Assembly (NCBI GenBank): GCA_003550325.1
Contig: QKWP01000644.1
Location: forward strand, 56,184 to 120,183
Direction: 5' to 3'
From: Gigaspora rosea
Lineage: Eukaryota; Glomeromycota; Glomeromycetes; Diversisporales; Gigasporaceae
Length of the DNA stretch: 64,000 nt
Below the pieces are notes generated by a model. That model was not told the origin of the DNA and did no database searches. It was given only the letters and a program-made list of their open reading frames with translations. Of this stretch, positions 11,338 to 21,949 are shown piece by piece; position 1 is the stretch's first letter, and every line of letters begins with the position of its first letter. The translations under genes and the position numbers were made by a program.

Positions 11338-11903
11338 TTAAAGAAGAAGTAGTTGAGAGAGAAGAAGAGGATGTTGATAATAGAGTAGCACAATTTGTAT
11401 GATAAACTTTTTTGTTAACAAGAACATAGCTTTCATTTGGATGGTGTTTATTGTTATAAACTCTGCAGGTAATTGATTTAGAACATTTAGGACATATGTG
11501 TTGGCATAGTTAAGGTGTAGGTGAAGGTGGAATATTGTCAGAAGTTTGAGAAATTTGGTTAATAAGTTCAACAGTTTTGCTATTTTTTTTTTCCCATTGC
11601 AATTTGAGTAAATTCTTTGTAAGGTTGGTAGGTATTGTTTTGGACTGAAATGAATTTTGTGTGATATTTAAGACATAAGCATGTAACTACTGATGTTGTT
11701 GAAAGAGCACGGAAGAAGTGTGTTGCTTTATTAGTTCTAGTGGTTCTTGTATGACAAGTAGTTGGTTCCTGGTTTGGAGGAATTGCTTTTAAGTTATCTT
11801 TTTGTTCATCTTCAAAGAGAGCAATACCAAAGCTTTGTGCATGATTAGTATAAAAGTAATCAAGATCAGCAGTATCTGGGTCTTGTTGAGTTAATGTTGG
11901 CAT
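11338..11903 (-). pseudogene. LINE ORF1 N-terminus with Cys/His cluster
   Basis: It starts MPTLTQQDPDTADLDYFYTN at 11903. A run of ten A on the minus strand near 11581-11590 breaks the frame after MGKKK. In the next frame the protein continues SKTVELINQISQTSDN, meets a TAA near 11512, then reads CQHICPKCSKSITC and VYHTNC: a C-x3-C-x2-C ... H-x2-C arrangement resembling a zinc ribbon. Either slippage at the A run or a sequencing indel explains the break. Confidence 0.6.
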
Positions 11904-12751
11904 ATTGAAATAAGTTTTGTAGTAAAAGAGTATATAGAATATAAAAGTAATAAAGAAGACAAAATAAAGTAGAATAAATTTAAAAATTATTAATTATAAA
12001 GAGAGTATTGGATTATATAATTAGAGTAGACTAATAGAGAGTAAAAAGTGCTTTACAATGATGTAAAAATTATTTGGTGTAACATTGCACCAATAAAAGG
12101 GCTTGTAGTTTCACTAAAATAATATGTGGCTTGTGTGGCTTGTGTAACTATAGCTGGTATGGCTAGTATGGCTGGTGTGGTACAAGATTACTTTGTGTAG
12201 CTCTAATATAGTTGGTGCAGAAAGGTTACTTTGTACAAATTAAATAAATACTAATTTGCAAAACTTTAAATTTGTGTAAATTTTGTAATAATTAATTTGA
12301 TTTAGTATAATTATAAGAGGACCACTAAAATTTTGAGCTTGTAAAATGTGGGTTACACAGTAGAAAGTTACACAAAAAACGAATTTAAGTGGTTTTTTAG
12401 GGGTAAAAAGTAAAAAAGAGACAAAATAAAAGTTGGATAGAGTTAAAACAAATTTTAAAATAACTTTGTTTTGAAGAGAAAATTTTGGTTTAAAACTTTT
12501 TCTAAGTTTGTAGAAAAAGGTTAGAAGGTGGTTTTAGAGAGACTTAGAAAAAACCAGTTTGGAAGGCCCAAAGGCCAACAAGTAAATTTTCTTGTTAAGT
12601 TTAGCTATTATTTGTTTGAAACTTAGCTATTATATGTAAAATTGTATGTAGATCAAGATTTTTTGAAAATAAAAATAGGTTTACTTAATAAATTTCTAAG
12701 TTATAGAGATTTTTTGAGCAAAAGAGTTGGATAAACAGAGAGAGTTTTTTC
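11904..12751 (-). other. LINE 5' leader
   Basis: Non-coding on both strands as far as I can see. It includes a degenerate GGCTTGTGT/GGCTrGTATGGCT tract (12128-12180) and several GTTACTTTG motifs. It ends at the right copy of the 15-bp flanking repeat. Confidence 0.45.
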
Positions 12752-12766
12752 TTATATAATAATTAG
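12752..12766. repeat. Right copy of 15-bp direct repeat flanking the LINE
   Basis: ttatataataattag, identical to 2099-2113. After it the AT-rich 28-bp array resumes. Confidence 0.55.
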
Positions 12767-12800
12767 TAAAGATATTAAATTATATAATAATTACTATAAC

Positions 12801-13652
12801 ACAATAGTATAATCTTATAAATTGAAAATTTTTTTTATTAAGTGTATCAATTGCTTTGCCAATTAAGTAATTCCACACCCTTTATATAAATAAAACATTT
12901 TTGTATTTTCAATTCTCAACAATAAAATTACTATAATAAATGTTCAAGATTTGTTATCTGATGATTCACAAAGTAATAAAGATTAGGCTATACTGGTTTA
13001 AATAATCTACAAAATACAACAAGAATGTTAATAATGAAGATTCAATTTCAAATTTACAAAGACCTAAAAAATTCTTATTGCAAAAAACCTTTAAATCACC
13101 TGTATGGCTATTCTTTGTTAAATTCTTAAATGTATAATAATAATAAAATAGAAGAAAGTTTAATTTTTGCAAGATCAAAAGACTAATTAGAGACGAGACT
13201 ATGTAACCAGACTAGACTAGACCATAGGTATAATTTAATTGGTTTCATTAGAACTGAGGCAAGACTGAACTGAACTGATCCAACTCTATTATAGAAGTCT
13301 ATAAATAATCTATTTATAGTTTTGACATAAAAATATTTAATTTTTTTAAGAAAATAATAAATAATTTTATTTATTTAAGATAATATAATTTAGGTACTGC
13401 TATTTACACTATGGTTTTTGCTATTTTGCATCATGTAGATAACCTCAATTTTGGTACTTAAAAAATATATTAAATTTAAAAATTTTATTAAAATATTTTT
13501 ATAAGTTCTTGACCAAATTTGATAAATATTTTTATATTTGAATTCTATAGATTTGTAGAATTAAATAAAAAATTTTTATTGAATTTGTAGAGATGTCTTT
13601 GATAAAAGTTTCTGTAAACAATTTTGGCACAGCTTCTTTGTTATATATATTT
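12801..13652. other. AT-rich intergenic DNA
   Basis: No supported gene. 13190-13300 is rich in GACTAGAC/GGCAAGACTGAACTGA strings and ends with CTGATCCAACTC, the inverted partner of 1285-1302. The open frame at 12966-13178 is compositional. Confidence 0.5.
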
Positions 13653-14050
13653 TTAGAAGTAGACACCATCAGAACGTACGTTTGGAGTTACTGGAGCTGA
13701 TGTTCGAGCTTTAAGATTCTTAACTTGGTTTGTTAAGGAATATACTGCTTGTTTTAAAAAATCTAACTCTATAAAAAAATTTCATCAGGCATATCGATCT
13801 ATCGAAAGGCTTATAATAAAAATAAAAATGGCTTTATATAGCACACAAATTACCAGAATCTCTTTTATCAGGAGATTTAGAATGATGCCGTAAACGTTTA
13901 TGACTCCTGTCATACGAAGGGAACCTAGACCTAGATCTAGATCTTTGACTTGCGCTTTGACAGCTTTGTTTAGCAGATGTTGTCGATCGAATCCGGCTTC
14001 GATTTCTCTGTAGTGGCATTGGTGTTGAACAATGGTTTCGGCGAGAAGAC
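13653..14050 (-). CDS. RS-domain protein, last two exons (partial)
   Basis: The upstream exon is 14050-13854, preceded by the acceptor tttcacactcag; it encodes RNRSRIRSTTSAK, QRSRSRSRFPS and HHSKSPDKRDS, an arginine/serine-rich stretch. It ends at G|gtaatttgtg. An 85-nt intron (13853-13769) ends ttttttatag. The final exon (13768-13653) restores the frame as E-LDFLKQAVYSLTNQVKN, a short heptad-like helix, and stops at TAA 13653-13655. The phase-1 junction matches exactly. RS domains typically mediate contacts between pre-mRNA splicing factors in the nucleus; that role is inferred. Upstream exons are not visible before the hairpin at 14427, so the 5' part is missing or more diverged. Confidence 0.6.
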
Positions 14051-14426
14051 CTGAGTGTGAAATAGAATGACATTTGGGTACTATGTTAATTTTATAGGAA
14101 TTTTTTCTATACATTTTGTCAAAAAGGCCAAAAAAAATAACAAAAATGTGTATGATTAAGATATCGATTGTTCATTTAATTTTATTAAAAGAAGCGAAAG
14201 CAAAGAGAAACAATGCTTTATATAATACAACCTTTAAAATGGAATGATAGTAAATGAATAAATATTAAATCAAAGTATAAACGAAGCAAAAGTCTAATAA
14301 ACTAACGTAATTTGAAAAAGTATGATATATGATTTTTTTTGAGCGAAAGAGTAAAATCTGCTCACATATGCTTGAAAGCATAACTTATTTATAGATTTTA
14401 GTTGGATCTTATTTGAGTATTGTCAG

Positions 14427-14539
14427 GGAAAACCTGTCATCGGGATTTCAATTATATTTTGTACCAGATACAATTTCATTAGATTACATAGATTGTATCC
14501 GGCACATAATATAATTGAAATCCCGATGACAGGTTTTCC
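14427..14539. repeat. Fold-back (hairpin) element
   Basis: Arms 14427-14474 and 14492-14539 are inverted copies (ggaaaacctgtcatcggg at the outer end) around a loop of about 17 nt. A diverged relative with the same outer motif lies at 51251-51347. It is probably a MITE. No ORF. Confidence 0.8.
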
Positions 14540-14589
14540 TTTGACGACATTGATTTCGTTAGCAGTTAATTAATCAACATTCCATAATA

Positions 14590-15545
14590 GTAAATAAAAT
14601 TAAAATTAAAAGTCATATTATGCAAGTTTAATTTTTTTATGCATGAAAATAAACAAAAAGTCATTAGAATACCAACAGCTCTATAGTTTATTTGAAATCG
14701 CACGTTTTTAGTGCAGTTAATTTGTCATCAGAAATAAAATTAATATTATGCAAATTTAATTTTTTTTATTTATCAGAATACCGACAGCCCTATAGTTTAT
14801 TTGAAATAGCACGTTTTTATTTTCATTAGGCAGCATCTACAATTTATATAAAAATAAAACAATGCCATATAATATTATGTTTGTATTATCTTTTAAGAAC
14901 TTTAAACAATACTGGTTAATACAAATTGTGGCTAATGCCTTAGTGCAGTTAAATTGTCATCAGAAATAAAATTAATATTATGCAAATTTAATTTTTTACT
15001 TATCAGAATACCAACAGCTCTATAGTTTATTTGAAATCGCACATTTTTTATTTTTATTAGTGTAGTTAATTTGTCATCAGAAATAAACGAAAGGCCTACC
15101 AGAATATTAAAACCTTTATAGTTTATTTGAAATCGCACGTTTTTATTTTCGCAAGCGTCATCAGAAATAAAATTCATCTTATACAAGTTTAATTTGTTTA
15201 TTTGTTTATACATGAAAATAAACGAAAGGCCTACCAGAATATTAAAATGTCATCGGAAATAAAATTCATGTTATGCAAGTTTATTTTGTTTATATATAAA
15301 AATAAACGAAAAGCCTACCGGAATATTAAACCTTAATAGTTTATTTGAAATCGCACGTTTTATTTTTGTTAATGTCAGAAATAAAATTCATATTATACAA
15401 GTTTAATTTGTTTATTGGTTTATATATGAAAATAAATGAAGGACCTACCAGAAAATTAAAACATTTATAGGTTATTTGAAATCGCAGGTTTTTATTTTCA
15501 CAAGTGTAGTGAATTTGTCTTCAGAAATAAAAATTTATTATAGAG
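14590..15545. repeat. Degenerate minisatellite
   Basis: At least six irregular units contain GTTTATTTGAAATCGCAC, GTCATCAGAAATAAAATT and CCTACCAGAATATTAAAA. Spacing ranges from about 95 to 220 bp because units are partial. A minus-strand frame at 14932-15213 is just the translated repeat (FISDD, KNVRFQINY recurring). Confidence 0.75.
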
Positions 15546-15853
15546 TTTATTTTGTTTACATAAAGAAAGTATAATTGTCAAGCAAAAAATATATTCGTCA
15601 AAAATATATTATAATTGCTCAAAGTCTTATAGTCATATCGGCATACCAATAAGTCTGTTGAAATTTAAATTGTATATAGTAAATTTGAACTAATCTTCAT
15701 TCATATTCTCGCTTAAATATTTACTCGTATATATCCTTTCTTCCTATTTGAACTAATCTTCATTCGTATTCTCACTTAAATATTCACTTGTATATATCCT
15801 TTCTTCCTAAATTGTCTCGTTTATATAAATTTTTCTTAGTATTTTTTTACATT
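15546..15853. other. Intergenic, short direct repeat
   Basis: A 58-bp segment with ATTCGTATTCTCACTTAAATA and TATATATCCTTTCTTCCTA is present twice (about 15695-15750 and 15758-15810). It may act as the 5' flank of the Tnp2-like gene that follows. No other feature. Confidence 0.4.
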
Positions 15854-16728
15854 ATGGGTTATAAACAAAAAAAATCTATTGTCAAAAAGACTATCGAAAA
15901 GTTGAGCAATTTTACTTTTCAAAAAATCGCAACTTAAGATCTTGCAATTGCAATCTTTGTAAAGGTAAACTTGTTGACCCTTGAACTAGAAAAGCCTATA
16001 TGATAAAAAAAGAAATTCTAGCTAGAAATTTTCTTGATGTTGGCAAATCATCAAGCAAAGTAGCAGCCACAATGGACCTACTGGAAGCTCCACTTCAGGA
16101 AATGGATATTCCAGAGGATCTGATAGATCTACCGGAAGCTCCTCTTCCAGAAATGGATATTCCAGAGGATCTAATACAAAAAGATAGTTCCGACGACAAT
16201 TCTGTTGTTTCTTCGCATAAAGAATTTTATAGTTTTATTAGTAAAAGTCAATCTAATAAAGGCAAACAGCCTGTTAGGAGAAGGAGAAATTCACAATACC
16301 CTATAATCTTAGAGAACATATTCTCTGACAAAGAAGAAAATTTAGCCGAAGATCTATTAGACCTTGAAGATAAAGAATTAATCAACCAAGAAATCGACTT
16401 TAACTCACCGGAAACTTTATATGAAAATACAGAGATACTGATAGAACCCATAAATTCAAATAAAGGTTTTGTGTGGATGATTTTGTGGGTTCTCAAATAA
16501 CAAAAGAGGCATAGAAAATCTAAAGTTGAAACTAATTCTTTGGTGAAGTTCCTCTGGTATGTGCTGGTTCTTAAGAACGAAGAAAAATATTCCTCTTTTC
16601 CTACTTCATTGAAGATGGCCTGTAAAGCTCTTGGTGTCTGTGTTCACATGATTAAATATGCAACATGTGAGCAATGTTGTAAATTATACAGGGTTGGGCA
16701 AGCTGTATATCCAGTGCTTTTTCACTGA
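15854..16728 (+). pseudogene. Tnp2/CACTA-like transposon protein, N-terminal fragment
   Basis: ATG at 15854 opens MGYKQKKSIVKK. A one-base loss in an A run near 15922-15928 shifts the frame into CNCNLCKGKLVDP, then TGA in place of Arg (15987), then TRKAYMIKKEIL: a C-x-C-x2-C-x-G ... VDPRTR pattern seen at the N-terminus of fungal Tnp2/KDZ-type transposon proteins. The acidic middle (16000-16500) has a direct repeat EMDIPEDLI twice. After another shift, ALGVCVHMIKYATCEQCCKL (16621-16690) is the conserved Cys region before the transposase core. The catalytic domain is absent; sequence similarity ends near 16710. Confidence 0.65.
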
Positions 16729-16775
16729 ACACTGGACGTTTCCAAATTGTCCAGTGAGTCCAGTGTCCAGTGACA
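16695..16775. repeat. TCCAGTG repeat cluster
   Basis: Five copies of CCAGTG or its complement CACTGG lie within 80 bp, some inverted, directly where the Tnp2-like gene is cut off. GGTTGGGCAAG precedes them. This may be the end of another transposable element that truncated the gene. Confidence 0.4.
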
Positions 16776-18027
16776 TATTTATAAAAAATTTCAATAAATA
16801 AATAAGTTAGTCAAAGCACAACATATCTGGTCAGACAACTAGTACTCCCAGAGGATTGCTCTAGCTAATTCTTAAAAATATAGTTAAAATTTTATAATAA
16901 TGCACTATACCTTTGATTTAATTTAATTTTATTCTTATTTAATTTTAAAATTTAGTTTAATTATTGTATATTGGACAAAAATTCTGCTAGCGCATACAGT
17001 ACATTTGAAAAAATTAATAAGCAATGGGAATTGCTATTCGCACCATGGATTTTTGCTATTCGCACCATGGTTACACAAGAATTTCTATTTTTAGAATTCA
17101 AAATAATATATGCACTTATGTTACACAAAGGCTCAGTTAGGAAGTTTTTTAAAAAGAAAAAATAATATAAGTTATATATGTATACTATATAAATATTTAC
17201 GTAAGTCTTTAGAATCAGAAATCAGAATCATCGAAAAAGGGGATGATGATGAAATTCGGATGATCATGAAATCTAATCAGATGCGGAAATTTCACGATCA
17301 TCGGTATTTTTATTTATTTTTTGAAATTTACAAATTGTGTAAACCAATGAATGTAAATTACAAGTGCTACATAGCTAATAGAGCTAGTGTAGTTAATATT
17401 TTATTTTAACTGGTGGGCCTTATCAAAAATGCCGATTACATTTCAATTACTTGCCTAAAACTTATATCTTAACAAAGTCCCATAAAAGCAAGGTTGCAAT
17501 TAATTGCAATTATATGTCATTGATTTAATTTTTTTTAAAAATAATTTTATAATTGTTTATGATAATACAATTAATTTTTCGGTACCCCTGACCGAAACTA
17601 TTTCTCGCAATATATAAAATTTATTTTTGTATTTATTATATTGTATTAGGGGTTTCAAAATTAACTTATTTCTAAATAAGTGGGGGTTTAAAAGATCCTA
17701 TTTTCAGTTTTAAAAAGCTTAGTCGGTAAAAAATTAGCATCTTTTGATAAACATCTACCGGTATGAGATTACGTAAATAAGTATATGCTTTTAAAAAATA
17801 GATTTTATAAGCGTCATTCTCAATGTGATTAGCAAATGATTGCAATGTAGCTCAACATTAATTATATTGAGAAATCGAATAAGTAATTTATGATTCTTAA
17901 GCATCTTATTCAATGAGATTAATGGTGCTCAATTAATAATCACCATCAAAAAAATAAAAAATGGAAAAAACAAAATCGAACATTAAGCTGTCGAAGCAAC
18001 AACTGCAGCAGTCCGTTTACTGACTTC
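16776..18027. other. Intergenic DNA, no gene recognised
   Basis: A tandem pair of TTGCTATTCGCACCATGG lies at about 17031-17072. A segment at 17650-17720 resembles 33122-33190 (TTAACTTATTTC, GGGGTTTAAAAxxTCCTATTT), so both are copies of an unclassified repeat. The open frames 16971-17409 have no domain features and are rejected. Confidence 0.45.
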
Positions 18028-18433
18028 ACCAATTATAATATGTCACAAGTTTTAGGTCTTTATTGAATGAAGAGATTATTGACGCGAATAGTTGAACTTG
18101 TGCCATATTTGTAAAAGCTGAGAGATGATAAGTATTGGCTATTATTTTTTAGTTTGAGATGTAAATAATAAATCGTTGCTAAATAAGATGGTCCAAGGAA
18201 ATGATACTTGTGCTCAATTGATTGTAGAATTTTTCATGTCATAATAAAAGGTAAAAAGTTTGTTGATTTAAATGACAGACTCATTTCAATATTTATATAA
18301 TATTACGTAATAAGGTTTATTAAACTACGCATATTCATCATAATGATTAGCCAATTGACAAATTTAAAATATTTTATACTAAATAATTTTATTTTCCCGA
18401 CACTTTCTTGCCCATTAATTAAGACATCCATAG

Positions 18434-19009
18434 TAGGGATGGCAAATAGTTTAAACACGATCTTAATAATCACGATTGTTTGATTTTTGATTGTTTAAAA
18501 ATGGTTTAATATGTTTTTTAATATATAATTTGATTTATCATTAAATAGTTTAGTGTCTATTGATTTCTAAATATTAAAAAAAATAAAAATAAAAAAAAAA
18601 TAAAAATAAAAATAAAAATTATTGTAAACAAATGTCTTGTGTAAGACCTAAGAAAGAAGTTATTTTAAACTTTATGAAGTGATCGAACAACATCTCACCA
18701 AAAGTGTATTCATTGCAAAGAGGATTTTGTTAACTTAATAAAAGCATCCAAAAATGTAAAATATTGACTAAAATTATTTATTCAAAAATATGTATTATAA
18801 TTTAACATCGGTAATAAAAACAATAAAAAATTAAATTAAATTCATCATGTAACGGCAACATTTGCGTATATTTCGTTTCTGAAATTGAAATTAACAAACC
18901 AGAAGCGGTAGTTTCAGTTTCAGCCAAATTTTAGCGTCAGTTGTCGATGTTTTTCAAAAACAATAAAAGAAGTTTAAAAATGGTTAAAACATTTCTTTTA
19001 CCATCCCTA
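18434..19009. mobile_element. hAT-like MITE, 576 bp
   Basis: The termini are tagggatgg... and ...ccatcccta. The flanking 8-mers are atccatag (18426-18433) and actcacag (19010-19017). The paralogous block B has no element and a single acttatag at 28185-28192. An 8-bp duplication with such short inverted ends fits the hAT superfamily. No transposase ORF; the interior is AT-rich. Confidence 0.8.
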
Positions 19010-19540
19010 ACTCACAGCCACTTTTTTTTTGGAATAAAAAAATCAATTATTTAATCATGAAATTGGTCGTCGAATCATTAATTCCGAAACCCCCTATTTC
19101 ATTAGATATGACAATTACTCAAATAATTTGAATGTTCTTTGAATTTAATTCATAATTACAAGTTAATCCATTTTCATTTCTCATTAACAGAATAAAAAAA
19201 AACTATTATTTGTAGCCAATACTATATTAAATCATAAGTTCATTTACTATTCGAATTATGATTAAGATAAGATATATCTTCGTGGGTAGTATCTGACATA
19301 CATTAAAATATATTAAAGATCAATATTTAAATATTTTAACATACTGATACGTAAAAGCATATTGACATGTAGCCATGTTAGTAAATAAACATAGCTATTT
19401 AAAATAATAACAACATCCTGTAGTTTATATTACTGTATTACGTTAATGGATGAACAAAACGAATCCCTAAATTTACGCATGTTGCTTAACTGATGGTAAC
19501 GTTAGTTCACGTTCTTGGTTTGAAACTGCTATCCAGCTTT

Positions 19541-21098
19541 TTATTCGGCCCTTTTATGAATTTGAAATACTTCATATTCGTTTACAAAATAATATTGGGT
19601 AGTGTAAGGATGGCCCACGTCAATTTGTTTTTCATAATCATCAGGAAAATAACGAATATAACAACCATTATCTTGTCCATTATATTCGTCTACAAACATG
19701 ACAAGACTATGACCAAAATATACACCATAATAATTAGAATCATTATGAATAGCATATTCTGGATTTTTAACACGACTTAAAATAGAATTTTGGATTGCTC
19801 TATTTTTTAACGAAAAAACGAAGCTGTCATGACATCTAACCCAATCCGATTTACTCTTATCCCATTCAAGTGGAGTATATCCACCAAAAATTCTTTCAAT
19901 ATTATCTTTGCCTTTCACATTTATGACCGTAACAGTATTTGCTTTCTTATTGCATAAATTCCAAAATGATTCACGAGTAAATCCATCCTTACTTCCACGA
20001 AGAAGTAATTTAAATTCATATGGATTATTTCTTATACTATATATTCTATTATTTTTATCAATCCATGATGCAATTTCAGCTGCATGTTCCTTATTAATAA
20101 CGGTTGAGAAAGGTTCAGTTGATCTGGATGGTAATTCTGTTTTTAAAATTATGCGAGGTGGTAGAATTGTTGATGTAACTTTATGCTTAGATGATAAAAG
20201 ACTTTTAATCAGATCTCTCCAAAGTTGTTTTTCAAGAGCTTGTGAATATGGTAACACATAATTTGCGACATCTTCGCCAGACATTTGAAAGTAACGGATA
20301 TGAGGTAAACAATTTATCAGAGTATCCTTCAGGGTCGTAAAATTTTCATCAGGCCACTCTTCAGGATCAGAAGTTAAATTAGGATTTTGTGCAATTCCCC
20401 ATTTTACAACATAATTCCAAATCTTTATCTCTTCCATTTGCAAATCATCCCGTTTAATAAGTGAAACCAATGCAGTTTCATTAAGAGAGTTAAATTCTTC
20501 AGAATCAAAAATAATGTTTGGGTGTTTTGTTAAAATGTTATTGCTCCATTTTTGTAGTTCTTTTAGTTTATTATTTTGGAAGCATGTCTTATAAACATGA
20601 ATAAAATGGATGCGTAACCAATGAGCCTTAAACTCGATTAAATATGTTTCAAGAGATTCAACTAATTCTTCAAGCAGAAACTCATCAGCAACTAAAATAA
20701 GATCAAAGATAAATTGGGTATCGAAGCTTTCCAAAGAAATAAATCCTCCGTAAATATATCTGATTATTAAAATCTTATTACAAATTTATATTCTTAATGC
20801 AGTAATTACAGTATTAAATAAGAATTAAAAGTATCACATGACGTACCTAATAATTATTTCAAATTGTTGAATAGGAATATGTGATTTTAAATCAATTTTT
20901 ATAATGCAATCAACATCTTTTACGATGTTTTCTAACTTGTTTCGAAAATAAGAAGACCCATTTTAAAATGGCTGAGTGTACTTTAAATTCTTTTATATCT
21001 GTAGATTTTCCAACTTTAATAATCACATTAAAGTCTTCGCCTTTTTCTAAAAGTTCAATATAATTATTTGAAAGATTTTCAAGGTGTTTTATTGTCAT
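19541..21098 (-). CDS. BTB-BACK-TLDc protein (two exons, frameshift in exon 1)
   Basis: Exon 1 (21098-20847) encodes MTIKHLENLSNNYIELLEKG and the BTB core (FNVIIKVGKS, KEFKVHSAILK). The donor gtacgt at 20846 and acceptor aatcag at 20760 define an 87-nt intron. Exon 2 (20759-19541) continues YIYGGFISLESFD, the BACK helices and, from about residue 240, a TLDc domain (LLLRGSKDGFTRESFWNLC, IFGGYTPLEW, FVFSL, VYFGHSLVMFV, C-terminal EYEVFQIHK). BTB usually links to cullin-3; TLDc domains are tied to oxidative-stress resistance or V-ATPase binding. These roles are family knowledge. Compared with the copy at 30560-30808, two bases are missing at about 20958-20961 (TATAGG becomes TGG), breaking BTB. 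It may be a pseudogene or a read error. Confidence 0.8.
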
Positions 21099-21191
21099 TT
21101 TTCTGCATAAACTCGGTAGAGTTTACTAATGCATGTATGACAATATGTACTACATGGTACGTAATGCTTAATAAGGATTATCTTACGTATA

Positions 21192-21386
21192 TCAATATTC
21201 AATGAAATTCTGCTGAGTTTGCAGTTCCAAAGGTGATAAGCTTGTGAATGCTGATAGAATTTCTTCAATTGTAATGTTTCTACGAACAAGTATGAAATTT
21301 AAGTATTTAGAAATTAGCGAATTATTTATAATAAAGCCATTAAAATTTTCTGTAAAATCACAAGGTGGTAATTCACGAGGATACAC
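21192..21386 (-). other. Short open frame, possible gene fragment
   Basis: A 64-codon frame (MYPRELPPCDFTENFNGFII, LISKYLNFILVRRNITIEEI) with balanced amino-acid use for this AT-rich region. It is cut at its 5' side by the repeat that starts at about 21388. No domain recognised; possibly the tail of a truncated gene upstream of the TLDc gene. Confidence 0.25.
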
Positions 21387-21407
21387 CTAGTGATGGGAAA
21401 AATGAGC

Positions 21408-21464
21408 ATTTTATAATAACATGCGCATGAATGCGCATTAATGCGTACGTTATATAAAATGCGC
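21408..21464. repeat. Short fold-back with GCGCAT motifs
   Basis: gcattttataataacatgcg pairs with a following gcgtacgttatataaaatgc; the loop has atgcgcatt strings. Probably a terminal piece of a DNA element (it begins near ctagtgatggga at 21389). Confidence 0.5.
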
Positions 21465-21670
21465 TTGATATCGCATGAAATAATTTTTGGAATTTATATT
21501 TCTCTTCAGAAAATATTGGATACATGTTCAAATTTTTACCCCAATCATGTGCTTCTTTTATGTTCATCCATTTTCTTTTCAGAATTTTTCGAGACTTTTG
21601 CATCCATATTCCTTAATTCCGTCCGACAATACGCACCCTGGCCTAAATTACGGGTTCGTATTATTTCACT

Positions 21671-21949
21671 GACAATCACTTCACCGACATAACATTTCAC
21701 CGACAAATACTAACCGACAAGTTCATTTTACTAACAGTTTATTTCACCGAAGCTCATTTCACCGACAAGTTTTTTTGTAAAAAGCACACTAAATTAAGCC
21801 CTAATTCTACCTACTTCTACCTGACCCTAACGACAATGACCAGAATTACTTTGTCGGTGAAATGAGCTTTGGTGAAATAAACTGTCAGTAAAATGAACTT
21901 GTCGGTGAATAATTGTCGGTGAAATGTTATGTCGGTGAAGTGATTGTCG
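21671..21949. repeat. Fold-back element with CACCGACAA subrepeats
   Basis: Left arm about 21671-21768 and right arm about 21852-21949 are near-perfect inverted copies. Each arm itself contains four or five CACCGACA-type units (gacaatcacttcaccgaca at the tip). The spacer is about 80 bp. No ORF. It sits between the divergent TLDc copies. Confidence 0.85.

Larger units (their letters stand above)
2114..12751 (-). mobile_element. Non-LTR retrotransposon (LINE; endonuclease-RT-RNase H type)
   Basis: Read on the minus strand, the element has an N-terminal region with a zinc-binding cluster, a long ORF1-like region, an apurinic-type endonuclease, a reverse transcriptase, an RNase H domain and a final CCHC-like zinc finger. 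It ends in a poly(A) tail (T run about 2114-2128 on the plus strand), and a 15-bp direct repeat brackets it. This architecture is that of I/Tad1-like LINEs with RNase H; the clade is not determined. The reading frame is broken by nonsense codons and homopolymer shifts. About 1.1 kb of the apparent length comes from two N-joined duplicated stretches, so the true element is probably near 9.5 kb. A pyrimidine-poor 5' leader runs from about 11904 to 12751. Confidence 0.85.
18028..21140. repeat. Segmental duplication block A (direct copy of 27732-30835)
   Basis: Block A and block B align collinearly from ATTATAATATG...GTCTTTATT at the left, through the 3' flank, to the 5' region of the TLDc gene. 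Differences include private insertions: an hAT-like MITE at 18434-19009 in A only, and hairpin/MITE sequences at 28222-28736 in B only. An inverted, shorter copy is at 22408-23935. Confidence 0.8.

Noticed and set aside
14932..15213. 93-codon minus frame with repeated FISDD and KNVRFQINY
   Set aside because: A direct translation of the minisatellite; unit boundaries and frame are not conserved.
16971..17409. Two overlapping plus frames
   Set aside because: No domain, low-complexity composition and no homologous copy in the window.
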